A stretch of DNA of 64,000 bases from Paenibacillus sp. JJ-223 (GCF_927798175.1 NZ_CAKMMP010000003.1:434001-498000); one strand, 5' to 3'. Shown: positions 1 to 8,719, counted from the stretch's first letter. Translations and numbers: made by a program. Notes: generated by a model from the letters alone, not told the origin.

Positions 1-119
1 CCAGATACCCGATCGAGTGCATAGGGTCTATTTAGCACGCAAAAAAGAAAATACGGTTTTCCGGCCGGGTCATGAGTGAATTTCGATCGGAATAACACGG
101 CATCCAGGAGGATTTTGCA

Positions 120-470
120 ATGGTAGCAAATCGAAGCGTAGCGTTATCGGTAATACTTACTCTTATTACTTGCGGTTTGTATGGACTGTATTGGTTCTAT
201 ACGATTACCGAGGATACAGGGAGACTTAGCGGAGATCGAGACTTCACCGGCGGCAAACATCTTCTGCTCTCCATTATCACATGCGGGATCTGGACCTTCA
301 TCTGGTCTTACCAGGTGGGTAAACATCTGGCTTATGTGCAGCAGCAGCGTTCCCAATACATAACGGATAACTCCGTGCTCTATCTGGTGCTCAGCCTGTT
401 CGGCTTGGGAATTATCAACTACGCGCTCATGCAGTCGGAACTGAACAAGTATTCGTATGCTCCGCATTAA
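120..470 (+). CDS. DUF4234-type small membrane protein
   Basis: The 116-residue protein has three hydrophobic segments at about residues 6-28, 46-67 and 84-105, separated by short polar loops. Two of them carry an I-T-C-G turn (T-C-G-L-Y, T-C-G-I-W), the repeated pattern I associate with DUF4234 membrane proteins. An AGGAGGA ribosome site lies 7 bases before the ATG. Its end overlaps the next gene by 14 bases, so the two are probably co-translated. No enzymatic residue stands out and no function is known to me. The family call is from pattern recognition. Confidence 0.75.
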   Translation: MVANRSVALSVILTLITCGLYGLYWFYTITEDTGRLSGDRDFTGGKHLLLSIITCGIWTFIWSYQVGKHLAYVQQQRSQYITDNSVLYLVLSLFGLGIINYALMQSELNKYSYAPH

Positions 471-849
471 TACCCCCTTTCGAAAAAAGGCGGTTGGCAC
501 CATCCTGTTAGGAATTACGGGTTATGCGTATTTAAAGGTATGGCTGCCTTGGACGGGATTAAGCATTCCATGCGTCTTTCATGAAATGACGGGATTATAC
601 TGCCCGGGTTGCGGGATTACCCGAACGCTCCTCTCTTTGATCCAGGGGGATCTGCCTCAGGCTTTCCGCTTTAATATGCTTGTGTTTGTGTTAGCACCCA
701 TGTATCTGGCATATACCATCTCATCGAAATACAAGTGGGACATGACCAAAAACGCCATTATGGCCAGCATGCTGGGGCTAACCCTGTTATTCGGCATGAT
801 GAGGAACACCCCTATGTTCGGTTGGATGGCACCCACGTTGCTGGGGTGA
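457..849 (+). CDS. DUF2752 membrane protein with CPGCGxTR motif
   Basis: The 130-residue protein has hydrophobic stretches near residues 13-32, 71-89 and 100-120. It carries the motif C-P-G-C-G-I-T-R at residues 49-56, preceded by another Cys at 39; this motif is the signature of DUF2752. The motif could bind metal or form a disulfide at the membrane, but no function is established. The start overlaps the upstream DUF4234 gene and has only a weak ribosome site, which fits translational coupling. A terminator follows directly. Confidence 0.78.
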   Translation: MLRINTPFRKKAVGTILLGITGYAYLKVWLPWTGLSIPCVFHEMTGLYCPGCGITRTLLSLIQGDLPQAFRFNMLVFVLAPMYLAYTISSKYKWDMTKNAIMASMLGLTLLFGMMRNTPMFGWMAPTLLG

Positions 850-864
850 AAATAAGGGATGAAG

Positions 865-900
865 CAGGTATGTCCGACAGGGCATGCCTGTTTTTCTTTT
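865..900 (+). terminator. Intrinsic terminator after the DUF2752 gene
   Basis: An 11-bp stem (CAGGTATGTCC with GGGCATGCCTG, two G-U pairs) and a 4-base loop are followed by TTTTTCTTTT. It lies 16 bases after the DUF2752 stop codon and ends the two-gene unit. Confidence 0.8.
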
Positions 901-1564
901 GTTTTTGTTGCTTGAGCGGCTTCATTTTTTTCTATTTTGACCACGTAAATAAATCGCAAAAACTCATTCCGGGAAAATTCACGACTATTCTATACGTAAT
1001 TATTATTATGTAAACTTATATTTTTCGATGGCCCCTATAAGCAGCATCTATGCAAGGATTCGATTGAAAAGTTTGAAAATAAAGCATTCCCGCATCAAAC
1101 CTCCTATACAACTTTCCTCGATTGCACCGACTTCATCGTTCCATTTTTACCATTTTTCGAAGCTGATCAAGGCCTGCTGTGATCTCATGAAAATCGTTTT
1201 CGAAAAAATGAACTCGCCGAAGTTCTGGCGACATACTCCATAATAAAAATGTTAACATTCCCTTGTTTCATGAATTATCGAGCTATAATATGCGGTTTGG
1301 ATGGTAAATATGACGTGCACACGGTCATGGGAGGTATTTTCCTTCAAAAAAGCGGTCGGCATTCAGCCTCTGCATCCATGATCTTCGTTGAAAATGGATT
1401 GAAAATCGGTCCGCTTAGAAGGTCCCACGTCTAACTGCAATAAAGTTAATATTTTGAAATGGCATGGGGAGAGGCATGTCTTAGATCATTTTCATACCGA
1501 TTTGCGATGGATTTCCACTCCGTTCTGCCTGTATGCTTTGGAAAACTGGAAAGGAAGTGGGAAA
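901..1564. other. Gene-poor region and long glpX leader
   Basis: These 660 bases hold no convincing gene. Open frames of 61 and 71 codons exist here, but they lack ribosome sites and have low-complexity or shadow-like composition. A possible sigma-A promoter is TTGTTT (1263-1268) with TATAAT (1284-1289), although the 15-base spacer is short. If it is used, the glpX transcript would start near 1296 and carry about 270 untranslated bases. I recognise no riboswitch or T-box there. Confidence 0.5.
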
Positions 1565-2641
1565 ATGGAACGCGAACTGGCGTTGGAAATTGTCAGAGTA
1601 ACAGAATTGGCAGCATTGGCTTCTGCCCCATGGATGGGTAGGGGAGACAAGAACAGTGCAGATGAAGCGGCTACTTTGGCCATGCGCGCCATGTTCGATT
1701 CCGTGTCCATTCGCGGCACGGTAGTAATCGGTGAGGGAGAAATGGATGAAGCGCCCATGCTGTACATCGGCGAAGAAGTCGGCAATGCCGAAGGGCCTGA
1801 GGTGGATGTGGCGGTTGACCCGCTCGAAGGCACCGAAATTGTCGCCAAGGGGCTGAACAACGCTTTATCGGTTATTGCAGTGGCGGGAAAAGGAAATTTG
1901 CTGCACGCCCCGGACATGTATATGGAGAAACTTTCCGTGGGGCCTGAATTGGTAGGTAAAGTCAGCATTGAAGATCCGATTGAATTGACGCTTGAAAAGG
2001 CGGCTGCCGCTCTGAACAAAAACATTTCGGACTTAACGGTCATGATCCTGGACCGCACAAGACATGAAAGCACGATCAAAACGCTGCGCAAAGTGGGCGT
2101 GCGCATCAAATTCCTCAGCGACGGCGACGTGGCAGGGGCGATGGCGCCGGCATTTCCTGAAGCAGGCATCGACCTGTATGTTGGATCAGGGGGAGCGCCG
2201 GAGGGGGTTCTGGCAGCTGCGGCATTATCTTGCCTCGGAGGAGAAATACAGGGCAGATTGATGCCTGCCAATGCGGACGAATTCCAACGCTGCTTGCAGA
2301 TGGGGATCGATAATCCATACAAGGTGCTGACGATGGAAGACATGATCGGCACGGAAGACGTCATTTTCGCCGCGACGGGCGTAACCCCCGGCGAAATTCT
2401 GGGAGGCGTCCGATATCTTGCGGATGATCGGGCAGAGACCTATTCGATCGTAATGCGGGCCAAAACCAAAACGATCCGCTTCATTCGCTCCATGCATTTC
2501 CTTCCCAATAAAGAAGTGCTTCATAAAGTCAGACAGCTGCAGTCCAAACCGAAGCCCGCGGATCGCATTCCGAAAGTGTTCGAACAGGCCGAATTCAGCC
2601 AGTCTTCCGCCGATGCCGGAGTAACGGGAGTAAGCGGTTAG
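1565..2641 (+). CDS. glpX: Fructose-1,6-bisphosphatase class II
   Basis: This enzyme hydrolyses fructose 1,6-bisphosphate to fructose 6-phosphate in gluconeogenesis. The 358-residue protein starts with the family opening M-E-R-E-L-A-L-E. It has the GlpX landmarks G-R-G-D-K near residue 25, G-E-G-E-M-D-E-A-P-M near 57 and D-P-L-E-G-T near 85, then D-R-x-R-H, G-D-G-D-V-A and a G-S-G-G-A-P-E-G loop. I chose the ATG at 1565 because GGAAGTGGG lies just upstream and the family starts there; the frame is open for another 37 codons upstream without a better site. About 25 C-terminal residues rich in Ser and Ala may be an extension. The gene appears monocistronic, with a terminator downstream. Confidence 0.93.
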   Translation: MERELALEIVRVTELAALASAPWMGRGDKNSADEAATLAMRAMFDSVSIRGTVVIGEGEMDEAPMLYIGEEVGNAEGPEVDVAVDPLEGTEIVAKGLNNALSVIAVAGKGNLLHAPDMYMEKLSVGPELVGKVSIEDPIELTLEKAAAALNKNISDLTVMILDRTRHESTIKTLRKVGVRIKFLSDGDVAGAMAPAFPEAGIDLYVGSGGAPEGVLAAAALSCLGGEIQGRLMPANADEFQRCLQMGIDNPYKVLTMEDMIGTEDVIFAATGVTPGEILGGVRYLADDRAETYSIVMRAKTKTIRFIRSMHFLPNKEVLHKVRQLQSKPKPADRIPKVFEQAEFSQSSADAGVTGVSG

Positions 2642-2726
2642 TTTATCAGGGAAATAAAAGCAAGCAGTCTTTTTGCAGCTTAAAATAAAAGATGTTCACC
2701 CGATTTGCATCGAATAAAGACAAGAC

Positions 2727-2770
2727 AAAAAAGGAGGGGTTCTGCTTATGGTCAGAGCCCGTCCTTTTTA
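2727..2770 (+). terminator. Terminator after glpX
   Basis: A 17-bp arm (AAAAAGGAGGGGTTCTG) pairs almost fully with CAGAGCCCGTCCTTTTT across an 8-base loop, ending in a T run. The A and T runs on both sides could let it act on either strand. Confidence 0.85.
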
Positions 2771-2781
2771 CGTAAAAAGTA

Positions 2782-2824
2782 TTGACAACGTTTACAACAC
2801 ATGAGAAAATGTACGCGCGTACAT
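2782..2824 (+). promoter_or_regulatory. Promoter, palindromic operator and cre-like site for the lacI-gfo-thuA unit
   Basis: TTGACA (2782-2787) and GAAAAT (2805-2810) are separated by 17 bases, a good sigma-A promoter. Directly over the expected start point sits a perfect 16-bp palindrome, ATGTACGCGCGTACAT (2809-2824). Its central CG is typical of LacI-family operators. TTGACAACGTTTACA (2782-2796) matches the cre consensus WTGNAANCGNWNNCW at 14 of 15 positions and covers the -35 box. I infer autoregulation by the adjacent LacI protein plus CcpA control. Confidence 0.75.
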
Positions 2825-2919
2825 AAAAGTTAACCGAGGGATTGAGCGTTGATCACACCATCGTTTATGCCCTGTTTCGTTAACTTTTGATTTCATAATT
2901 ACATGAGAGGGGTGAGGCG

Positions 2920-3969
2920 ATGGCTACGCGAAAAGAGGTCGCGGACCTTGCAGGCGTGTCCGAAGCCACCGTATCCCGCGTGCTTAACGGGGTAGGCCCC
3001 ATCAAGGAAGAAACGCGCCGCAAAGTGCTTGCAGCTTCCAAAAAGTTGGGATACGTACCGAGCGCGCTCGCCAGCCGTTTCGCACGCAGCAAAAGCGGAA
3101 ATTTGGGCGTTGTGTTGCCGTACGTTCCAAAGGCCCATCTATTTTCGGCCTATTTCTTCTCGGAAATGCTAAGCGGCATCGGCAGCAAGGCCAGGGACAA
3201 CGGCATGGACTTGCTCGTTCTGTTCAGAACGGCGGACGAAGTGATGGACTATGCGGATCTGTTTCGACGCCATAAGGTGGACGCTTGCGTCATTCTAGGG
3301 GCGCAAGATGACCCGAGCGAACTGGCGGCCCTGCGGGAACTGCATGATGAAGGGCATCCGTTCTGCGTGATGAACCAGCATTTTGCCGGCGAATCGTTCA
3401 TGGAAGTGGATGCGGATCATGTGGAGGGCAGCAGGCTGGCCATCAGGCATCTTGCAGATCAAGGCTACCGCAAAATCGCGTTCCTCAACGGTCCTGACCG
3501 TTATTCGAACAGCCAGGAGCGCCTGCAGGGGGTTCGTATCGGCTTGGCGGAGGCTGGGCTGGGAGCTGAACCGCATCTTCTCCTGCAGGGCAATTACAGC
3601 CGCAGGAGCGGCATGGAGGCTGCCACAGCCATTGCGGATCGGATCGGCGAGATCGATGCGGTGTTCGCGGCCAATGACCGGATGGCGATTGGCGTCATGC
3701 ATGGCCTGCGCGAGCGCGGCATAGCTATAGGCGATTTCCCGGCATTCGTCGGTTACGACGACTCCGACGCAGCAGAGATGGCGGTTCCGCCGCTAACCAG
3801 CGTAAGGGTTCCTTTTTACGAAATGGGCGAGCTGGCCGCCGCAAAGCTGATTCGCCACTCGCTTGGCGAAAGCGATTACACGGAAGATGAAAGCTCGGCG
3901 TTCAACCCGGCAAGGCAGCTGCTGCCGACGAAGCTCATCATCCGGGCGTCTTCGGAACGTAAAGCTTAA
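2920..3969 (+). CDS. LacI-family transcriptional regulator
   Basis: The 349-residue protein has the LacI helix-turn-helix at residues 2-25 (T-R-K-E-V-A-D-L-A-G-V-S-E-A-T-V-S-R-V-L-N), a hinge with A-S-R-F-A near 50, and a periplasmic-binding-protein-like sugar domain from about 60. It is the first gene of a unit with a Gfo/Idh oxidoreductase, a ThuA-like protein and a second Gfo/Idh oxidoreductase. It probably senses their substrate and binds the palindrome at 2809-2824 in its own promoter. The ligand cannot be read from the sequence. GAGGGGTGAGG precedes the ATG. Confidence 0.9.
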   Translation: MATRKEVADLAGVSEATVSRVLNGVGPIKEETRRKVLAASKKLGYVPSALASRFARSKSGNLGVVLPYVPKAHLFSAYFFSEMLSGIGSKARDNGMDLLVLFRTADEVMDYADLFRRHKVDACVILGAQDDPSELAALRELHDEGHPFCVMNQHFAGESFMEVDADHVEGSRLAIRHLADQGYRKIAFLNGPDRYSNSQERLQGVRIGLAEAGLGAEPHLLLQGNYSRRSGMEAATAIADRIGEIDAVFAANDRMAIGVMHGLRERGIAIGDFPAFVGYDDSDAAEMAVPPLTSVRVPFYEMGELAAAKLIRHSLGESDYTEDESSAFNPARQLLPTKLIIRASSERKA

Positions 3970-4018
3970 AAATTGGTTGCAATGTTAACGATGGCAATTT
4001 CCAAAGGAGGAAACGATC

Positions 4019-5191
4019 ATGTCAAAACGTCTTCGTGTCGGAATGGTAGGATACAAATTCATGGGGAAGGCCCACAGCAACGCTTACCGCGCTCTGCCGA
4101 TGTTCTTCCCTTCGGCTCCGCTCCAGCCTGAGATGTCCGTGATCTGCGGACGGAGCGAGCAGGGAGTTCAAGCGGCTGCGCAGCAGTTCGGATGGGCTGA
4201 AAGCGTAACGGACTGGCGGGAGCTCGTGAAGCGCGACGACATCGACCTGATCGATATCAACGCGCCGAGCGACGCGCACAAGGAAATCGCGCTTGAAGCG
4301 GCACGGCAGGGCAAGCACCTCTTCTGCGAAAAACCGCTGGCGCTTTCGCTGGCGGATTCCCGCGAAATGCTTCAGGCAGCGGAGGAAGCGGGCATTTCCC
4401 ACATGGTCGGATTCAACTATCGCTTCTCTCCGGCCGTGCAGTTGGCGAAGGAGCTGGTGGAGAGCGGACGTCTCGGCAAAATTTATCATTTCCGCGCGTT
4501 CTTCCTTCAGGACTGGATTCTCGATCCATCGTTCCCGCTCGTTTGGCGCCTGCAAAAAGACGTAGCCGGGTCCGGTTCGCACGGCGATCTTGGTGCCCAC
4601 CTGATCGATCTGGCGCGTTTCCTGGTCGGCGAATTCAAGGAAGTCATCGGCATGAGCGAAACGTTTATCAAGCAGCGTCCGCTGGCTTCGGAAATGACCG
4701 GACTGACCGCTAAAGGCAACTCGGGCACCGATGCGCCGATGGGCGAAGTTACGGTGGATGATGCGACCTTGTTCCTCGCACGTTTTGAGAACGGTGCGGT
4801 GGGCAGTTTCGAGGCGACTCGTTTTGCGGCAGGCCATCGCAGCACCAATTCGTTCGAGATCAACGGCAGCTTGGGCAGCGTGCGCTTCGATTTCGAACGC
4901 ATGAACGAGTTGGAAGTGTACTTCACGAAGGATGAGGAAGATGTGCAAGGTTTCCGGCGCGTGCTTGCGACCGATGCGGCGCATAAGTATGCCGAGGCTT
5001 GGTGGCCGGCTGGGCACACGATCGGCTTCGAGCATACGTTCACGCATGAAATGCTGGAACTGGTGACGGCGATCTCCGAAGGACGCCAGCCTCAGCCAAG
5101 CTTCCATGACGGCGTAGCTTGTCAGGCCGTATTGGAAGCCGTGGAACGTTCCGTAACGGAACGGCGTTGGGTCGGACTGGAAGAAATGTAG
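4019..5191 (+). CDS. Gfo/Idh/MocA-family oxidoreductase (390 aa)
   Basis: This NAD(P)-dependent sugar or inositol-type dehydrogenase has a Rossmann fold at the N-terminus (V-G-M-V-G-Y-K-F-M-G, residues 7-16). The family motif E-K-P lies at 104-106, where the Lys is catalytic, and G-D-L-G-A-H-L-I-D lies at 189-197 with the conserved Asp and His. AAAGGAGG lies 6 bases before the ATG. It sits between the LacI gene and a ThuA-like gene. In other bacteria ThuA and Gfo/Idh partners (ThuA/ThuB) handle 3-keto sugars. I infer oxidation of a glycoside or cyclitol; the substrate is unknown. Confidence 0.88.
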   Translation: MSKRLRVGMVGYKFMGKAHSNAYRALPMFFPSAPLQPEMSVICGRSEQGVQAAAQQFGWAESVTDWRELVKRDDIDLIDINAPSDAHKEIALEAARQGKHLFCEKPLALSLADSREMLQAAEEAGISHMVGFNYRFSPAVQLAKELVESGRLGKIYHFRAFFLQDWILDPSFPLVWRLQKDVAGSGSHGDLGAHLIDLARFLVGEFKEVIGMSETFIKQRPLASEMTGLTAKGNSGTDAPMGEVTVDDATLFLARFENGAVGSFEATRFAAGHRSTNSFEINGSLGSVRFDFERMNELEVYFTKDEEDVQGFRRVLATDAAHKYAEAWWPAGHTIGFEHTFTHEMLELVTAISEGRQPQPSFHDGVACQAVLEAVERSVTERRWVGLEEM

Positions 5192-5263
5192 GGTTGAGGA
5201 AACAAAGTACAAAGTGCCATGGCAGCGAATATAACAAACTTTCGGGAAAGCGAGTGATTGGCG

Positions 5264-5992
5264 ATGAGCAAAGCTTTGATCGTATGGGGTGGCTGGGATG
5301 GTCACGAACCGGAACAGGTAGCGGCTATTTTTGAACGCATTTTGAAGGAAGAAGGATTTGAGGTAGAGGTATCCAACACGCTGGACTCCTACGCCGATGC
5401 ACAGAAACTGCTTGACCTGGATCTGATCGTTCCGTTGTGGACGATGGGGCAGATTGAACAAGAGCTGGTCAATAACGTATCCGCGGCCGTACAGAGCGGG
5501 GTCGGTCTTGCAGGCTGCCACGGCGGCATGTGCGACGCGTTCCGCAACAACGTTGATTGGCAGTTCATGACGGGTGGACAATGGGTTGCCCATCCCGGCA
5601 ACGATGGCGTCGAGTACACGGTGAACATGAAGCGCGGATCAAGCCCGCTCCTGGATCATATCGAAGACTTCGAAGTCAAAAGCGAGCAATATTACCTGCA
5701 TGTCGATCCTGCGGTGGAAGTATTGGCAACAACCCGCTTCCCGATCGTTAACGGTCCTCATGCGGCGAACGGTCCTGTCGACATGCCTGTTGTCTGGACG
5801 AAGCGCTGGGGAGCCGGCCGCGTGTTCTACAACTCGCTCGGACACCATGCCGACATCGTGGACATGAAACCCGTGTCCGAAATGATGCGCAGCGGTTTCA
5901 AATGGGCGGCGGCAGGCAAAGCCGTGGCCAAAGAACGGAATGTTGCGAGCACGGAAGCATACACAGGCATGGCGGATAATCAAACGGTATAA
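5264..5992 (+). CDS. ThuA-like (trehalose utilisation) protein
   Basis: The 242-residue protein has a class I glutamine-amidotransferase-like fold, as in ThuA. It contains the opening L-I-V-W-G-G-W-D-G-H-E-P, the core G-C-H-G-G-M-C-D-A-F near residue 85 and the late G-A-G-R-V-F-Y-N-S-L-G-H-H motif. The second Cys-His region lacks a clear Cys-His-Glu triad, as in other ThuA proteins. The ATG at 5264 follows GGGAAAGCGAG; a TTG six bases upstream is an alternative. It lies between two Gfo/Idh oxidoreductases. ThuA-type proteins have been linked to 3-keto-disaccharide metabolism, so I infer a sugar-oxidation pathway. Confidence 0.85.
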   Translation: MSKALIVWGGWDGHEPEQVAAIFERILKEEGFEVEVSNTLDSYADAQKLLDLDLIVPLWTMGQIEQELVNNVSAAVQSGVGLAGCHGGMCDAFRNNVDWQFMTGGQWVAHPGNDGVEYTVNMKRGSSPLLDHIEDFEVKSEQYYLHVDPAVEVLATTRFPIVNGPHAANGPVDMPVVWTKRWGAGRVFYNSLGHHADIVDMKPVSEMMRSGFKWAAAGKAVAKERNVASTEAYTGMADNQTV

Positions 5993-6048
5993 CGCGCATA
6001 AAGAGGCTCCAACAATTCAATATACGCCCGAAGGGAGTACGGACAATC

Positions 6049-7155
6049 ATGGACAAAATGAAAGTCGGCATTATTGGTTGCGGCAAAATCAGCGGCATCT
6101 ACATGGAAAACTGCCACCGATTCGAGGTGCTCGAGCTTGCAGCCGTAGCAGATATCGACCGGAAGCGCGCGGAGGAACAGGCTGCTGCCTATCAGGTTCC
6201 GAAAGTATATTCGGTGGAAGAGATTTTGGCGGATCCCGAAATCGAACTGATCATCAACCTGACGATCCCCGCCGTACATGCGGATGTCTGCTTGAAGGCG
6301 CTTGAAGCAGGCAAACACGTCTACGTCGAAAAACCCCTTGCCGTTACCCGCGAAGAAGGTCAAGCCGTGCTGGAGCTTGCCCGCGAAAAGGGCTTGCTGG
6401 TCGGCTGCGCACCCGAAACGTTCTTCGGTTCCGGCATTCAGACATCGCTGAAACTCGTCGAAGACGGGGTAATCGGCAAGCCGATGTCTGCGACCGCTTT
6501 TATGATGAGCCGCGGCCACGAGCACTGGCATCCGGATCCGGAGTTTTACTATGCATCCGGCGGCGGCCCGATGTTCGATATGGGTCCTTATTATTTGACG
6601 GCACTGGTGCAGCTGCTCGGACCGATCTCCAAAATTGCGGGCATGACGGGCAAGGCCATGGACCAACGCACCATTAGCAGCGAGAAAAAGCGGGGCCAAA
6701 CGATCCAAGTGGACATTCCGACGCACGTAACGGGTCTGCTGCAATTCGAGCAAGGGGCGATCGGCACGCTCATCACGAGCTTTGACGTATTTGGCGGGAG
6801 CGCACTGCCTCCGATCGAGGTTTATGGAACGCACGGCACGCTGCAAGTTCCCGATCCGAACACCTTCGGCGGTCCGGTCCGGTATCGCTTGACGGGCGAG
6901 CAGGAGTGGACCGAGGTTCCGCTGCTTCCCGGCTATCAGGAAAACACGCGCGGAATCGGCGTTGCGGATATGGCATACGCTGCGCGCAGCGGCCGCGCTC
7001 ATCGGGCAAGCGGGGAATTGGCATACCATGTGCTTGAAGCCATGTGGGCCTTCCATGACTCCTCCGATACCGGAACGTTCTACGAGATGAAGAGCACCTG
7101 CAAACGTCCGGCGGCGCTGCCGGAGAACTTGCCGTTGTATACGCTGGATCAATAA
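6049..7155 (+). CDS. Gfo/Idh/MocA-family oxidoreductase (368 aa)
   Basis: The N-terminal Rossmann motif is G-I-I-G-C-G-K-I-S-G (residues 7-16) and the catalytic E-K-P is at 94-96. The C-terminal substrate domain includes G-G-G-P-M-F-D-M-G-P-Y near 170-180. It is the fourth and last gene of the LacI-Gfo-ThuA-Gfo unit, 56 bases after the ThuA gene, and is followed by a strong terminator. Two different dehydrogenases in one unit suggest successive or paired oxidation and reduction of the same sugar skeleton. That is inference from context. Confidence 0.88.
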   Translation: MDKMKVGIIGCGKISGIYMENCHRFEVLELAAVADIDRKRAEEQAAAYQVPKVYSVEEILADPEIELIINLTIPAVHADVCLKALEAGKHVYVEKPLAVTREEGQAVLELAREKGLLVGCAPETFFGSGIQTSLKLVEDGVIGKPMSATAFMMSRGHEHWHPDPEFYYASGGGPMFDMGPYYLTALVQLLGPISKIAGMTGKAMDQRTISSEKKRGQTIQVDIPTHVTGLLQFEQGAIGTLITSFDVFGGSALPPIEVYGTHGTLQVPDPNTFGGPVRYRLTGEQEWTEVPLLPGYQENTRGIGVADMAYAARSGRAHRASGELAYHVLEAMWAFHDSSDTGTFYEMKSTCKRPAALPENLPLYTLDQ

Positions 7156-7205
7156 AAAAACTTCGTCAATAGCAGCTCATTCAACCGGCTGCAAGACCAT
7201 GAAAA

Positions 7206-7251
7206 CAGCCCCGCGTCCTTATCATTAAGGAGGCGGGGCTGCTGCTTTTCA
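7206..7251 (+). terminator. Terminator after the Gfo/Idh unit
   Basis: CAGCCCCGC pairs with GCGGGGCTG around an inner TCCTT-AAGGA stem, followed by CTGCTTTT. It separates this unit from the convergent minus-strand genes. Confidence 0.8.
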
Positions 7252-7291
7252 CGATCGAGTTACAATAATTCAAGGTTTACCGATATAAGGT

Positions 7292-8110
7292 TCAAGGTTC
7301 AAAACCCGCCTGGCTGATCCGGATTTCGTCCGAGGAGAAGCATGTCCGCATGCGCTCCAGCACGATTCGGTAAGCATCCGGACCGTACCATTCCTCATAT
7401 CCGCCTTCTTCATAAAGGACATCCAAGCCAAGCCTGCGCGTGCGTTTGCCTTCGCTGCCGTCGCCCATGAAATAATCGTCGATGCAAATGCGCTGCGTAA
7501 GCGGCCTCAGCAGGGAAGCGAATCGTTCGCTGCTTGGCAAAACCGGAGCGATCGCTGCCTGCGTCGGAATGCCTGCGTCGCGCAGTGCGGCAAGCGCTTT
7601 TAATCTTGCAGCGATCGGCGGCGCAGCCGGGCTGAACAGCTTGCGGACATGCTCCAGATCGGTTTCCACCGTCATGCTTACACGCACGCGCTGACCCAAG
7701 GATTGAAGCAGGTCGATATCCCGGGTGACGAGAGGACTGCGGGTCTGGACCAGCACGAAGTCTGGTGGATCGTCGGCCATCACCTCCAGCAAAGAGCGCG
7801 TGACACGTTCTTTATGTTCGACTGGCTGATAAGGATCGGTGCTGGAGGACATAAATATCGTCACAGGACCTTTGGCCTTGGCACGTTTGAGCTCGCGGAC
7901 AAACACGGCGGCGGCCTGCTGCTTCACATCGACCCAACTGCCCCAGGCCTCACCGCGAAACAGCGCCACCGGCATCTGCCTGACATAACAATATGAACAC
8001 GCAAAGGAACATCCGGCGTACGGATTCAACGTGTGGGAATACCCTTGAAGGAAGCCGCTCCCTTTGTTCATCAGCGATTTTGGATTTTTATGGAAAATGG
8101 TCGCTTTCAT
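7292..8110 (-). CDS. SPL-like radical SAM protein
   Basis: The 272-residue protein has the radical SAM cluster motif C-x3-C-x2-C at Cys34, Cys38 and Cys41 (N-P-Y-A-G-C-S-F-A-C-S-Y-C-Y). It also has the S-S-S-T-D-P-Y-Q-P and S-M-T-V-E-T-D segments of the spore-photoproduct-lyase-like radical SAM family. It is shorter than true SplB, so lyase activity should not be assumed. Its ATG overlaps the stop codon of the Ada-type gene by 4 bases (ATGA), which means translational coupling. The pairing with an alkylation-response regulator suggests a DNA or RNA repair role, by inference. Confidence 0.85.
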   Translation of the reverse strand: MKATIFHKNPKSLMNKGSGFLQGYSHTLNPYAGCSFACSYCYVRQMPVALFRGEAWGSWVDVKQQAAAVFVRELKRAKAKGPVTIFMSSSTDPYQPVEHKERVTRSLLEVMADDPPDFVLVQTRSPLVTRDIDLLQSLGQRVRVSMTVETDLEHVRKLFSPAAPPIAARLKALAALRDAGIPTQAAIAPVLPSSERFASLLRPLTQRICIDDYFMGDGSEGKRTRRLGLDVLYEEGGYEEWYGPDAYRIVLERMRTCFSSDEIRISQAGFEP

Positions 8111-8700
8111 GAGTCATCACCTAACTTTTCCCGATACTGTGCGGGCGTGAGGCCGGTCGATTTTCGAAAGAGGGTACTAAAATAAGCGGCATTCGGTATG
8201 CCGACCTTGGGCCCGATCTCGGCAATGGAAAGGCTCTGGTCGCGCAGCAAGCCTTTGGCCGCAGCCATCCGTTTCGTTTGAATGTATTGAACCGGCGTCA
8301 TGCCGGTGACCCGCTTGAATACGCGGTGCAAATGATAGGGACTGCCGTGACTCGCAGCGGCCAATGCGTCCAGCGTAATTGCTTCGGCATAATGGACATG
8401 AATATAGTCGGTAACGACGGCAATCCATTCCTGGTCCGGAACCCGTTTTCCCGTAGGCTTGCAGCGTTTGCAAGGTCTAAACCCGCGATTCAGCGCCTCA
8501 TCGGCGTTTGCGAAGAGCAGAACGTTTTCGGGAAGCGGAGCCTTGGATTTGCAGGAAGGACGGCAGAAGATGCCTGTTGTCGCGACGCCGTAAAAGAATC
8601 GCCCGTCCCAGGACGCATCGTTGCCGATGATGGCTTTCCAGTGTTCTTCGCTCAAGGATAACGATTTTGCGCCGGCTCGACGGTCTGCGGCATGTTTCAT
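8107..8700 (-). CDS. adaA: Ada-type methylphosphotriester repair protein and AraC-type activator
   Basis: Residues 20-83 form the Ada metal-binding domain with Cys46, Cys50, Cys77 and Cys80 (F-C-R-P-S-C and P-C-K-R-C). In this family the first Cys takes a methyl group from DNA phosphotriesters. Residues 95-195 are an AraC helix-turn-helix domain. The 197-residue length fits Bacillus AdaA, which lacks the methyltransferase half. I start at 8700 because GGAGGTGAG lies 5 bases upstream. It probably activates itself and the coupled radical SAM gene. Confidence 0.88.
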   Translation of the reverse strand: MKHAADRRAGAKSLSLSEEHWKAIIGNDASWDGRFFYGVATTGIFCRPSCKSKAPLPENVLLFANADEALNRGFRPCKRCKPTGKRVPDQEWIAVVTDYIHVHYAEAITLDALAAASHGSPYHLHRVFKRVTGMTPVQYIQTKRMAAAKGLLRDQSLSIAEIGPKVGIPNAAYFSTLFRKSTGLTPAQYREKLGDDS

Positions 8701-8719
8701 GGCACTCACCTCCAGTTCC

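Noticed and set aside
1028..1434. Two short open frames (71 and 61 codons) between DUF2752 and glpX
   Set aside because: Neither has a ribosome site or a recognisable protein pattern, and the second begins before the likely glpX promoter.
4022..5593. 523-codon open frame on the minus strand under the Gfo/Idh and ThuA genes
   Set aside because: The plus strand carries clear family motifs; the antisense translation is rich in His, Arg and Cys in a shadow-like pattern.
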